NCBI GenBank assembly: GCA_024331045.1
Contig: JANDJC010000006.1
Coordinates: forward strand, 1-64,000
Reading direction: 5' to 3'
Source: Nitrospira sp.
GTDB lineage: Bacteria > Nitrospirota > Nitrospiria > Nitrospirales > Nitrospiraceae
DNA: 64,000 nucleotides
This document shows positions 26,466 through 34,771 of the stretch, piece after piece (position 1 is the first letter of the stretch; every line of letters begins with the position of its first letter). The notes below the pieces were generated by a model that saw only the letters and a list, made by a program, of their open reading frames with translations, made no database searches and was not told the origin of the DNA. Position numbers and translations under genes: made by a program.

Positions 26466-27152
26466 ATGACAAGGCGCGACCTGCGAGGATGGTGGGTGGG
26501 GGTGATGTTGATATCCGGCGCCTGTGCCTCTCCTCCCGACACGTCCAGCAAAGTCACCGTCCCCCCTCTGCCGCCTCCCAAGACCCTGGGGTCCCTCTGG
26601 CAGGAGGAAAATGGACGAGCTTACCTGTACGAAGATCTGCGCGCCATGAGGGTCGGTGACATTCTGACGGTCAGAATCGATGAGAAACACAAAGGCTCAA
26701 AATCGGCCGACACGGCCGCGCAGCGGGAGTCGACCGTTCAAAACAGTTTGGTTGGCAGCGGAATGGGGTATCTGGGAATCCCAGGTTTCAGGGTCAGTGA
26801 TGAGACCAGACGAGGGTTCGGCATTGACGCGTCGGCGAACAGCAAGTTTGGAGGGAAAGGCGCAACCAGCCGGACGGGGACGTTAACCGGCACCATTTCC
26901 GCCATCGTGACCGAGGTCCTGCCGAATGGCGACCTTCGCATTGAGGGACGGCGGGAGGTCACGGTCAACAACGAGAAACAGTTAATGACGATTTCAGGTG
27001 TGGTGCGTCGCGTGGACGTTGATACCAAAAACACGGTGCTGTCCTCGGCCATTGCCGACGCGAAGATTGAATATTCAGGGCTCGGAGTCTTGGACGATGT
27101 CCAGCATCCAGGGTGGTTCGTCAGAATTTTGGATTGGCTCTATCCTTTTTAG
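26466..27152 (+). CDS. flgH: Flagellar L-ring lipoprotein FlgH
   Basis: FlgH forms the L ring in the outer membrane. The ATG at 26466 gives 228 residues; the ORF track start lies upstream. A short lipoprotein signal ends at C20 ('LISGAC'). The core motifs 'GSLWQEENGRAYLYEDLRAMRVGDILTVRI', 'LTGTISAIVTEVLPNGDLRIEGRREVTVNNE' and 'AIADAKIEYSGLGVLDD' are typical. It proves that the organism has an outer membrane. Confidence 0.96.
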   Translation: MTRRDLRGWWVGVMLISGACASPPDTSSKVTVPPLPPPKTLGSLWQEENGRAYLYEDLRAMRVGDILTVRIDEKHKGSKSADTAAQRESTVQNSLVGSGMGYLGIPGFRVSDETRRGFGIDASANSKFGGKGATSRTGTLTGTISAIVTEVLPNGDLRIEGRREVTVNNEKQLMTISGVVRRVDVDTKNTVLSSAIADAKIEYSGLGVLDDVQHPGWFVRILDWLYPF

Positions 27153-27473
27153 GCTATGAGTGACGGGAACAACAGAGGTGCTTCCATGTCCAGGTCCAAA
27201 CACGAGGTGCCGCCGATGGGACGGCTCCGACCTCTCTCGATCACCATCGCATCTCTGCGCATGATGGTTATTAGCGGGGTCTTGCGGCGTGCCGATCGCA
27301 ACCCTCCCCTGTTGCCGGGGCGCGGACACGAAGGAACCCTGGACCGTCCTCCTATGGCTCTGTCACCTGAACCGATGGCCGAAAAGGGGTGGCTTTCGCG
27401 CATTTGGATTCGCCGGAGGCAAACCCAGGCGACCTGTTCGCGGCCGGCTGGCGGCCTGCGCCGCTCGAGGACG
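27153..27473 (+). other. Region between flgH and the mature flgI reading frame
   Basis: These 321 bases are open in the flgI frame from the ATG at 27156. They would add about 100 Arg/Pro-rich residues before the FlgI signal peptide. I read them as leader or untranslated DNA. An ATG at 27186 with 'agaggtgc' upstream is the best long-form start. Confidence 0.5.
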
Positions 27474-28604
27474 GTGCTGTCGCGCGTTGTCGTGTGGATG
27501 ACGGTGATCGGCTCATTGCTCTGGCCGCTTCCGGCCACCGCCGTGCGGATCAAGGACATCGGCTCTATCGAGGGAGTGCGGGACAATCAGTTGATCGGCT
27601 ACGGGCTGGTGGTCGGATTGGACCGAACGGGCGATCAGGTGATTGGTGGGCAGTTCACCATTCAGGCGATGATGTCGATGTTGAACAAAATGGGGGTCAA
27701 TCTGGTCATTGATCCGATTCAGTTGTTGACCAGGAACATCGCCTCCGTGATGGTGACCGCCAAATTGCCGCCGTTTGCGAAGCCCGGCATGACGCTCGAT
27801 GCGGTCGTCTCATCGATGGCCAATGCCAAAAGCCTACAGGGCGGCACGTTGTTGCTGACCCCTCTTAAGGCGGCGAATCAGCAGGTGTATGCGGTAGCGC
27901 AGGGACCAGTGTCGATCGGCGGGTTTCTCGGTGGGACCGGCGGGGCAGGGGGGGCAACGGTGATAAAGAATCATCAGGTCACCGGTATTGTGCCAGGGGG
28001 GGCCATCATCGAGAAGGAGGCGGTGGTCGATATCGATTCGTGGGAAACGGTGTCGGTGTTGCTCCGACAGCCGGATTTCACGACCGCGGCTCGGGTGGCG
28101 GAGGCGATTGGAGGGGCCTTCGGCAAGGGCAGCGCCGTGGCCGTCAATGCGGGGCAGGTGAGGGCCTCGGTTCCTCCGGAATTCCATGGGCGAGTGGTGG
28201 AGTACATTGCTTCAATAGAAGGACTCGACGTGGCCGTCGATGCGGCGGCGAAAGTCGTCGTCAACGAACGGACCGGCACGGTGGTGTTGGGAGAACATGT
28301 TCGGATTGCGACCTGCGCCATTTCCCATGGGAACCTGACGATTTCCGTCAAAAACACGTTACATGTCTCGCAACCGCCCGCCCCGGTGGTCGGCTCGACG
28401 GGTGGACAAACGGTCGTCACACCGGATGTCCAGACCGAGGTGAAGGAACAGGAGTCGCGGTTGATGGTCGTGGACCAGGCAGTGACGTTGGGCGACGTAG
28501 TTCGCGCGCTGAACGCCGTGGGAGTGACTCCGCGGGACCTGGTCGCCATTTTATCGGCCTTGCAATCGGCTGGATCGCTGCAGGCCAAGTTGGAGATCAT
28601 GTGA
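27474..28604 (+). CDS. flgI: Flagellar P-ring protein FlgI
   Basis: FlgI polymerises into the periplasmic P ring. The GTG at 27474 gives 376 residues, the usual size, with a clear signal peptide ('VVVWMTVIGSLLWPLPATA'). The mature start 'VRIKDIGSIEGVRDNQLIGYGLVVGLDRTGD' is diagnostic. So are 'NVASVMVTA'-type and 'PPFAKPGMTLDAVVSSMANAKSLQGGTLLLTPL' motifs. The ORF is open up to 27156 (482 residues), so the true start is unsettled. Confidence 0.93.
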   Translation: MLSRVVVWMTVIGSLLWPLPATAVRIKDIGSIEGVRDNQLIGYGLVVGLDRTGDQVIGGQFTIQAMMSMLNKMGVNLVIDPIQLLTRNIASVMVTAKLPPFAKPGMTLDAVVSSMANAKSLQGGTLLLTPLKAANQQVYAVAQGPVSIGGFLGGTGGAGGATVIKNHQVTGIVPGGAIIEKEAVVDIDSWETVSVLLRQPDFTTAARVAEAIGGAFGKGSAVAVNAGQVRASVPPEFHGRVVEYIASIEGLDVAVDAAAKVVVNERTGTVVLGEHVRIATCAISHGNLTISVKNTLHVSQPPAPVVGSTGGQTVVTPDVQTEVKEQESRLMVVDQAVTLGDVVRALNAVGVTPRDLVAILSALQSAGSLQAKLEIM

Positions 28605-28626
28605 CGGAGGCGAAAGGCGGTGCACG

Positions 28627-29040
28627 ATGATCGAGCGATTGAATGGAAGGGAGAGCGGTCTGCTGTCGTCACGAACGATGGTGCCCGATCTGTGGCTGGA
28701 GCGGGGATCGTTTCAAACCGTCGGCTTGACAAGGCAAGCTCAAGCCGGTCATGGCATTGATCCTCAAGAGGAAGAGCGTCGGCGATTGGTGGAGGCAGGC
28801 CGAGCGTTTGAGGCGTATTTTATCTCCTATCTGTTCAAGGTCATGAGGGAAACCATCCCCCAGGGAGCCATAGCCGACAGGGAGGGAGCCTATCTGCATT
28901 TCTTCTCCGATGAAGAGATTGGAAGGCGGGCTGCGGAAGCAGGCGGCATTGGCCTGGCTCGTCTGTTCGAGACCTACGCCGAGCAGCAGAGATTGGTGAG
29001 GGCTGGAGCGGCTCAAGTTTTGGCCCCTCATAACCGATAA
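28627..29040 (+). CDS. flgJ: Rod-binding FlgJ-like protein (no peptidoglycan hydrolase domain)
   Basis: The 137-residue product matches the N-terminal rod-binding domain of FlgJ: 'LVEAGRAFEAYFISYLFKVMRETIPQGA' and 'GIGLARLFETYAEQ'. The muramidase domain of enterobacterial FlgJ is absent, as in many non-enteric species, so another enzyme must open the wall for the rod. It lies 22 bases after flgI. Confidence 0.88.
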   Translation: MIERLNGRESGLLSSRTMVPDLWLERGSFQTVGLTRQAQAGHGIDPQEEERRRLVEAGRAFEAYFISYLFKVMRETIPQGAIADREGAYLHFFSDEEIGRRAAEAGGIGLARLFETYAEQQRLVRAGAAQVLAPHNR

Positions 29041-29124
29041 AACAATGGCAAGAAAGAAAGGACTCGCCCTGCTGCAGAGGGAAGACCGTGGGAAGGAGAG
29101 AGCGGGAAGCGAAGGAGTATCCAT

Positions 29125-29430
29125 ATGCACATATCGGGAAACGGGAAAGCCGATCATCTAGCGAGGCTGCTCTTTGGAGTGCAGGACGTCGATGGGCTAG
29201 GGGGGAAATCCCAGACTGTCCCGCGGGAGCCGGCGACGGATCAGGTTCAGATCTCCGAACGGGCTAAAGAGCTCCAGCGGATGCTGGCCATGGTCGAGCA
29301 GCCGGATCCGGCCAGGCTGGAGCGCATCAATCGAATCAGACAGGAAATTGAGAACGGCACGTACGACGTGAGTGGGCGGAAGGTGGGTGATGCGTTGATC
29401 AAGTATGTGCTGACCGACACCATACTCTGA
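29125..29430 (+). CDS. flgM: Anti-sigma-28 factor FlgM
   Basis: FlgM holds FliA inactive until it is exported through the finished hook. The 101-residue protein has the FlgM C-terminal half: 'QISERAKELQRMLAMVEQPDPARLERINRIRQEIENGTYDVSGRKVGDALIKYVL'. The N-terminal half is Gly/Asp-rich and probably disordered. It sits before flgN and flgK, the usual late genes. Confidence 0.94.
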   Translation: MHISGNGKADHLARLLFGVQDVDGLGGKSQTVPREPATDQVQISERAKELQRMLAMVEQPDPARLERINRIRQEIENGTYDVSGRKVGDALIKYVLTDTIL

Positions 29431-29480
29431 TTTCGTTTGATCGTCCCGTTGGAATCGGAACGAAGACGCAGAGAGGCCGT

Positions 29481-30035
29481 GTGACGGGTGGTTCCACCGT
29501 CCAGGCCGTTCCGCAAGAAGCCTTCATGAACACACCGTCTCATACGCTGGCGGAAGCCAATCTGTTGCGACTGATCAGTGAACAAGAAGCCGTTTGTCGG
29601 ACGTTGCTCCAAACGATTCACGAGGAGCGACAGGCGATTCGGAGCTTGGACCTTGAGCGATTGCACACCGTGAATGCCAAACGGCTGACGTTGCTAGAGT
29701 TCCTCCAACGGCTGAGCCGAGAGGCGAACGAAACGGCGCGAACCCTTTTACCCCAGCAAGGGGATGATGCTCCGGCGTCTCTGCACGCTGTGGGAGAGCA
29801 GCTTGGGTATGAAACGGCGGCGGCCGTTCGAGTGCGATACGACTCGTTACATCGAACGGCTCAGGCAGTTCGCGAGGAATTGAAGAGGAACGGCTCCTTG
29901 GTCGAGGCCATTCGCTTGTTACTCGATCAAACCCTGTCGGCCGCAAGCTTGGTGTCGTCGGGACCAGACGGCTATGGAAGCGACGGCCGGCGTACATCCG
30001 TGTCAGCGCACGGTCTTCTATCGCAGCAGGGGTAA
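29481..30035 (+). CDS. flgN: Flagellar export chaperone FlgN
   Basis: FlgN is the cytoplasmic chaperone of FlgK and FlgL. The 184-residue helical product has the FlgN pattern 'LLRLISEQEAVCRTLLQTIHEERQAIRSLDLERLHTVNAKRLTLLEFLQRL'. The GTG at 29481 has 'agagagg' upstream; an ATG at 29526 would give 169 residues. FlgN sequences vary, so position directly before flgK adds weight. Confidence 0.86.
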   Translation: MTGGSTVQAVPQEAFMNTPSHTLAEANLLRLISEQEAVCRTLLQTIHEERQAIRSLDLERLHTVNAKRLTLLEFLQRLSREANETARTLLPQQGDDAPASLHAVGEQLGYETAAAVRVRYDSLHRTAQAVREELKRNGSLVEAIRLLLDQTLSAASLVSSGPDGYGSDGRRTSVSAHGLLSQQG

Positions 30036-30037
30036 CC

Positions 30038-32065
30038 ATGACGGGTGGCATCGGTTCTCTTTTTGAGATTGCCAAAAGCGCGTTGGCCACCTCGCAATTG
30101 GCATTAACCGTCACGGGCCATAACGTGGCGAACGTCAATACGCCGGGGTATTCGCGGCAGACGACTGTTTTATCCGAGCGTCCGCCGATCACTGGCCGTC
30201 CAGGAATGGTCGGCACCGGTGTGTATGTTGCCTCGATTCGCCGCTCCGTTGATCAATTTGTGGACAGGCAGGTGACGTTGTCGCGACAGAATATGGGGCG
30301 ATTGTCAGTAGCCAAGGACCTGTTGTCCCGCCTGGAGATGGTCTTTGGCGACGGTGTCACTCATGGGGTGGCGGGCGGGTTGACGGAATTTTTCCGCGCG
30401 GCCCAGGATGTCGCGACCAATCCAGGCGAGCTGGCGGCTCGGTCGGTGTGGCTGAGCAAAGCTCAACACCTGGCGTTCAGCTTCAATCAAGCCTCCTCCG
30501 ATTTCGCGGGGGAAAGACAGGCAATCAATTTCCACATTCGACAGACCATCAGTGAAATCAATAGCCTGTCGCGCAGAATCGCCGAGCTGAACGGCAAGAT
30601 TGTGACCGCCGAACTGACGGGCCAAAACGCCAACGACTTGCGAGATCAGCGGCAGCAGGCCATTAACGAATTGGCGGACAAGATCGATGTAACGACGCTG
30701 GAGCACTCTACTGGCGCCATGTCCGTATTTGTCGCGAGGGGCCAGGTGCTAGTGGACGGAGAGGTTGCGCGGGAACTGAGCGCCGTGGAGGAGCCAGGAG
30801 GCGATGGCGATGTGTCTGTTGGCTATTTGATGGGTGGCACCAGGGCGTTGAGTATCGGCGATCTGATTGCTAATGGGCGGTTGCGGAGCCTGCTCGAGGT
30901 GCGAGATTCGACCCTCGCCGATTTGCGGCGGGCGTTCGATCGCATTGCCGCGACAGTGGCGAACGCCGTGAACCAGATTCATCGCAACGGATACGGTCTC
31001 GACGGAACGACAGGGTTGGAGGTGTTCAGCACGCCGGCTGTTTCGGCTGAAGCCGCGCCGTCAAATCAAGGGACGGCCTTGGCTCAAGGGGGGGGACTCA
31101 CGGCGCCCAGTCTCTTGACCTTTCACGACTATGAAATTCGATTTTCTTCGGCGACGACTTATGCGCTCGTCGACCGAACAACTGGCTTGTCGGTTCGTGG
31201 AAATTATCTGGGCACAGCCATCACGGCTCCCTCCGTGGACGCTCCCCTTTCGATTGTGACGGGCAGCAATGATACGTTGACCGTGACGGTGGACGGGATC
31301 GCGTCGGGAACCATTACGCTTACCGGCGCCGCGTCACCTGGCCAGCCCTACACGTCTGGCGCCTCGCTCGCGTTGGAGATTCAGACTCGCATCAATGCCG
31401 ATACCACGTTGCAAGCAGCCGGAAAATCGGTCACGGTGGTGTTTGACACGACCACCAACCGGTTCGTGTTGACGTCGAACTCGACGGAGTCCTCTTCGTC
31501 AGTCGACGTGACCAGTGGCACAGCGCGGTCGTCGCTCGGTCTCCTTTCAGGGCTCAGCACTGCGGCATCGGGCTCCTACAGTGGTCCACAGACGTTCCAT
31601 TTTGATGGAATCAGCGTGGCGGTCACGGGTGTTCCCGCCTCCGGCGATGGACTGTTTGTCAATTCATACGATCACGCGGCGAGGGACATGGCTGTGGTGT
31701 TGACGGAGCCGGCGTTGGTTGCCGCCTCCTCCGTGCGTAACGGGGTGCCGGCCAACAATGCGAACATGCTGGCGTTGGCCGGACTGCAATCCCGCCCCTT
31801 TGAACATCTGGGACCAGCAACGCTAGAGGAAGCCTATCGGCGGCTTGCGGCGGATTTCGGAGTGATTGTCAACGCGACCACGCGGGAATTCGATGCCAAC
31901 GAAGTGCTTCGAGATCAAGTCAATGCGATGCGAGCTCAGGTGTCCGGCGTCTCATTGGACGAGGAGTTGGTTGCGTTGATCAAATTTCAGCGAGGGTTCG
32001 AGGCGGCGTCGCGCCTGATCCGAGTGTCCGATGAGATGGTTCAAACCATCCTGTCCCTCAAGTAA
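30038..32065 (+). CDS. flgK: Flagellar hook-associated protein 1 FlgK
   Basis: FlgK is the first hook-filament junction protein. The N-terminal 'LALTVTGHNVANVNTPGYSRQ' and the C-terminal 'VSLDEELVALIKFQRGFEAASRLIRVSDEMVQTILSLK' are diagnostic. At 675 residues it is longer than the enterobacterial protein (about 550). The extra part includes a 'Y-IRF-S-T-Y' module near 361-378 and a flagellin hook IN-type module ('GSNDTLTVTVDG') at about 405-505. Both recur in FlgL. Confidence 0.96.
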   Translation: MTGGIGSLFEIAKSALATSQLALTVTGHNVANVNTPGYSRQTTVLSERPPITGRPGMVGTGVYVASIRRSVDQFVDRQVTLSRQNMGRLSVAKDLLSRLEMVFGDGVTHGVAGGLTEFFRAAQDVATNPGELAARSVWLSKAQHLAFSFNQASSDFAGERQAINFHIRQTISEINSLSRRIAELNGKIVTAELTGQNANDLRDQRQQAINELADKIDVTTLEHSTGAMSVFVARGQVLVDGEVARELSAVEEPGGDGDVSVGYLMGGTRALSIGDLIANGRLRSLLEVRDSTLADLRRAFDRIAATVANAVNQIHRNGYGLDGTTGLEVFSTPAVSAEAAPSNQGTALAQGGGLTAPSLLTFHDYEIRFSSATTYALVDRTTGLSVRGNYLGTAITAPSVDAPLSIVTGSNDTLTVTVDGIASGTITLTGAASPGQPYTSGASLALEIQTRINADTTLQAAGKSVTVVFDTTTNRFVLTSNSTESSSSVDVTSGTARSSLGLLSGLSTAASGSYSGPQTFHFDGISVAVTGVPASGDGLFVNSYDHAARDMAVVLTEPALVAASSVRNGVPANNANMLALAGLQSRPFEHLGPATLEEAYRRLAADFGVIVNATTREFDANEVLRDQVNAMRAQVSGVSLDEELVALIKFQRGFEAASRLIRVSDEMVQTILSLK

Positions 32066-32078
32066 TTGAGAGGCACCT

Positions 32079-33845
32079 ATGCGCGTCACGGAAGCGCACG
32101 TCTTTGGCCTACTGGCCAGCAATTTGCAGCGTTCTCGCGCCCGCTTGTTGGAATTCCAACAACAGGTCTCTACCGGCAAGGCGGTACGCCGACCGTCCGA
32201 TGACCCCCATGCATTTCACCGCGTGTTGCACCATCGGGTATCTCTTGCCAGCCTCGATCAGCGGCTGCGGAACATCAGCGTTGCGAAAACGCGCCTGGAT
32301 CTCTCCGATCAGACGTTGCAAGGGGTGTCGGGGACCCTGTCACGTCTTCAGCAACTGGCTGTTCAGTTTCGCAGTGATACGCATGGATTAGCGGAACGAA
32401 TTATCGGTGCCGCAGAGGTTCGAGAGCTATTTGCGCAACTCCAACTGCTGGCCAATACCGATTTGAACGGTCACCCGATTTTCACCGGTACCAGCACCCA
32501 TGGGAGGGCGACCGGTTTGCCCATTACCGAGCCAATTTCTCTGACGAATGGCAGCAACGACACGTTGATCGTGGAGATTGATGGAGTCCTGTCCGGCACC
32601 ATTGATCTGACATCAGGAACCGAGTCGCTGACGGGCAGTGAGCTGGCGAGCCGCCTCCAAAGCCGGATTAACGCCGATGCCACGTTGACCGGTGCGGGCA
32701 AGCGCGTAACGGTTACGTTCGAGGGGGATCGGTTGGTGATAGCCTCCGATTCGTACGGCTTGGCTTCACGGGTGGCGGTTGTTGGCGGTTCGAGTCGGGC
32801 AACATTGGGATTTGACGGTGGCAGTATGACGACGGGCGAGGTGCCCTTTGCGTTGACGGCGACCGTCAGCCCAGGATCAGGCAACACAGGTGGGGCGGTG
32901 GCCGGTCAGGGGACGGTGGTAGATCCCAATGCCGTGACGCTGGATGATTATGTCATCCGCTTTACGAGTGCCTCTACCTATGAGGTGTTGAATGTCACCA
33001 CTCCCGTGACCGTTTCGGCTGGTGCGGCCAATACAGGGGGCGTGCGGGTGCTGGATAGTGGCATGACCGATCCGATGTCGCTGACGTTGCATCAGTACCG
33101 GATCCAATTTACGTCGCCTACTCAGTATTCCGTGCTTGATGTGACAGCCGGCACAACAGTTTCGTCCGGTAACGTGTTTGTCTCTGGTGCGCCAATTGAA
33201 TTCGACGGCCTACGGGTCGTGCTGGCCACCAGCGGAGGAGGAGGTCCTCAGACGGGAGATCAGTTTGATATCAGCCTGACGCCCCAAATGGTGGCGGCCA
33301 ACCAACCGTACTTGTCTGGCCACCCTATCATTGTCAATGGCATCAGGTTGACGATCACCGACGGAGCGGGTACGCCGCTAGCTGGAGATCTGTTTGCCAT
33401 CGTAACCGGTGTGCAATATCAAGGTGACGACGACCTCCAGCCAATTGAGGTGGGGGCCGGCCACACTGTTCAAACAAACCTGCCGGGAAGCCGCACATTT
33501 ACTGCAAACGGCACCGATATCTTTGCCTCTGTGAAACAGTTGGTGCGTGCCTTACGGGGCAATGATCGGATGGGCATTACTGGGGCGTTGGGGGGGCTGA
33601 ACCACGGGATTTCGCATATCGGCAGCCTGATGGGCGAAGTTGGGGCATTGGCCAATCGGCTGGCAGTCGGCGCGGATCAGTTAGAAAGCGTCAAGGGGTT
33701 CTACACGGAACTGCTGTCCCGGACGGAAGATATTGACTTGGCAAAGGCTATCTCAGATCTGGTGTTGCAGCAGTATGCGGTCGAGGCCGCTGGCCGCACG
33801 TTAACCCAGGTGTTCGATAATTCGCTTCTTCGATACTTGCGATAA
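32079..33845 (+). CDS. flgL: Flagellar hook-associated protein 3 FlgL, enlarged
   Basis: FlgL is the second junction protein, bridging FlgK and flagellin. The flagellin-like N-terminus ('LEFQQQVSTGKAVRRPSDDP') and C-terminus ('DIDLAKAISDLVLQQYAVEAAGRTLTQVFDNSLLRYL') are clear. At 588 residues it is almost twice the usual 300-plus. The surface part holds an IN-type module ('GSNDTLIVEIDG', about 156-250) and two 'Y-IRFTS-T-Y-V-D/N' units near 287 and 337. A shorter FlgL-like protein cannot be obtained by another start. Confidence 0.94.
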   Translation: MRVTEAHVFGLLASNLQRSRARLLEFQQQVSTGKAVRRPSDDPHAFHRVLHHRVSLASLDQRLRNISVAKTRLDLSDQTLQGVSGTLSRLQQLAVQFRSDTHGLAERIIGAAEVRELFAQLQLLANTDLNGHPIFTGTSTHGRATGLPITEPISLTNGSNDTLIVEIDGVLSGTIDLTSGTESLTGSELASRLQSRINADATLTGAGKRVTVTFEGDRLVIASDSYGLASRVAVVGGSSRATLGFDGGSMTTGEVPFALTATVSPGSGNTGGAVAGQGTVVDPNAVTLDDYVIRFTSASTYEVLNVTTPVTVSAGAANTGGVRVLDSGMTDPMSLTLHQYRIQFTSPTQYSVLDVTAGTTVSSGNVFVSGAPIEFDGLRVVLATSGGGGPQTGDQFDISLTPQMVAANQPYLSGHPIIVNGIRLTITDGAGTPLAGDLFAIVTGVQYQGDDDLQPIEVGAGHTVQTNLPGSRTFTANGTDIFASVKQLVRALRGNDRMGITGALGGLNHGISHIGSLMGEVGALANRLAVGADQLESVKGFYTELLSRTEDIDLAKAISDLVLQQYAVEAAGRTLTQVFDNSLLRYLR

Positions 33846-33909
33846 TGACGCCCGAGCGGGAACGTCTCCGGCATTTTCGCGTTGGAACAATCATTGAGGA
33901 GCAGTCACC

Positions 33910-34173
33910 ATGCTGGTTCTGACCCGCCGACGGGGAGAGGGTGTGACCATAGGGTCAGATATCAAGGTGATCGTTCTGGGGATGAGGGATGGGCAGGTGC
34001 GTTTGGGAATCGAGGCCCCGCCCCATGTCCAAGTTCATCGCGACGAAGTGTACGCACGGATTCTTCGAGAGAATCAATTGGCGGCGCAAACCGGCGTTGT
34101 GCCGGTGGAAGCCTTTCGGCCCCTCCTGCAAAGAAAGGCGAGTGAGAGACGAGGACGATGGAGCAAGCCATGA
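33910..34173 (+). CDS. csrA: Translational regulator CsrA
   Basis: CsrA binds GGA motifs in mRNA leaders and can repress flagellin translation. The 87-residue protein begins 'MLVLTRRRGEGVTIGSDIKVIVLGMRDGQVRLGIEAPP', matching the family throughout its beta-sheet core. The C-terminal tail from about residue 60 is about 25 residues longer than E. coli CsrA and is basic. 'gaggagc' precedes the ATG. Its 3' end overlaps fliW. Confidence 0.96.
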   Translation: MLVLTRRRGEGVTIGSDIKVIVLGMRDGQVRLGIEAPPHVQVHRDEVYARILRENQLAAQTGVVPVEAFRPLLQRKASERRGRWSKP

Positions 34174-34652
34174 AGTGTTCGTCCAGCCGGTTTGGGACAT
34201 TTGAGATTACGGAGGGACAGGTGCTGACGTTTCCGTCCGGTCTGTTGGGGTTTCCCGACCATCGGCGGTACGTGATCCTTGATCATGATACCGAAGCCCC
34301 CTTTCAGTGGCTCCAGTCTCTCGATGAAGGGGGGCTGGCGTTTGTTATTTTGGACCCCGATCTATTTCTGGGAGAAGAGTATCGCATCGAGGTTTCCGAT
34401 GAAACGTTGGCCGAAATCCACGGCAAGAGGGGCGAGCCCCTGTCCGTGGCCGTGATTTTGACGATTCCGTCAGATGATCCCCGTCGCATCACTGCCAATC
34501 TCAGAGGGCCGTTGGTGATGAATCCTCGTACCAGGCTTGGTAAGCAAGTGATCTTGTCAGAGGAATATCCCACACGCCATCCGTTGTTTCCTCTCCCGGC
34601 ACCAGCCGTTGCTGAGCCTGCAAAAGCCGTCGCCTCCCAGACCTGCTCATGA
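34158..34652 (+). CDS. fliW: Flagellar assembly factor FliW (CsrA antagonist)
   Basis: FliW binds CsrA and flagellin and so links flagellin level to its own translation. The 164-residue product has 'GTFEITEGQVLTFPSGLLGFPDHRRYVILDHD' and 'VILTIPSDDPRRITANLRGPLVMNPRTRLGKQVIL', diagnostic for FliW. The ATG at 34158 overlaps csrA by 16 bases. The ATG at 34170 forms an ATGA overlap with the csrA stop and is an equally good start. The flagellin gene itself is not in the window. Confidence 0.95.
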   Translation: MEQAMKCSSSRFGTFEITEGQVLTFPSGLLGFPDHRRYVILDHDTEAPFQWLQSLDEGGLAFVILDPDLFLGEEYRIEVSDETLAEIHGKRGEPLSVAVILTIPSDDPRRITANLRGPLVMNPRTRLGKQVILSEEYPTRHPLFPLPAPAVAEPAKAVASQTCS

Positions 34653-34771
34653 GAGCGGAACGACGTCGTGGAAACCCCTTGATTCAAGTAGATTCCTGGA
34701 TTTATCCCCTTCCCTTTCGGTAAGATGCCGTGGGGGCTTTTTCTCCGGACGGTTCTCACAACGGGGCGCGC

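Noticed and set aside
33816-33843. Sigma-28-like sequence (TAAT...TGCGATAA) at the end of flgL
   Set aside because: The spacing is 16 instead of 15 and the boxes are imperfect; the bases are also constrained by conserved FlgL codons.
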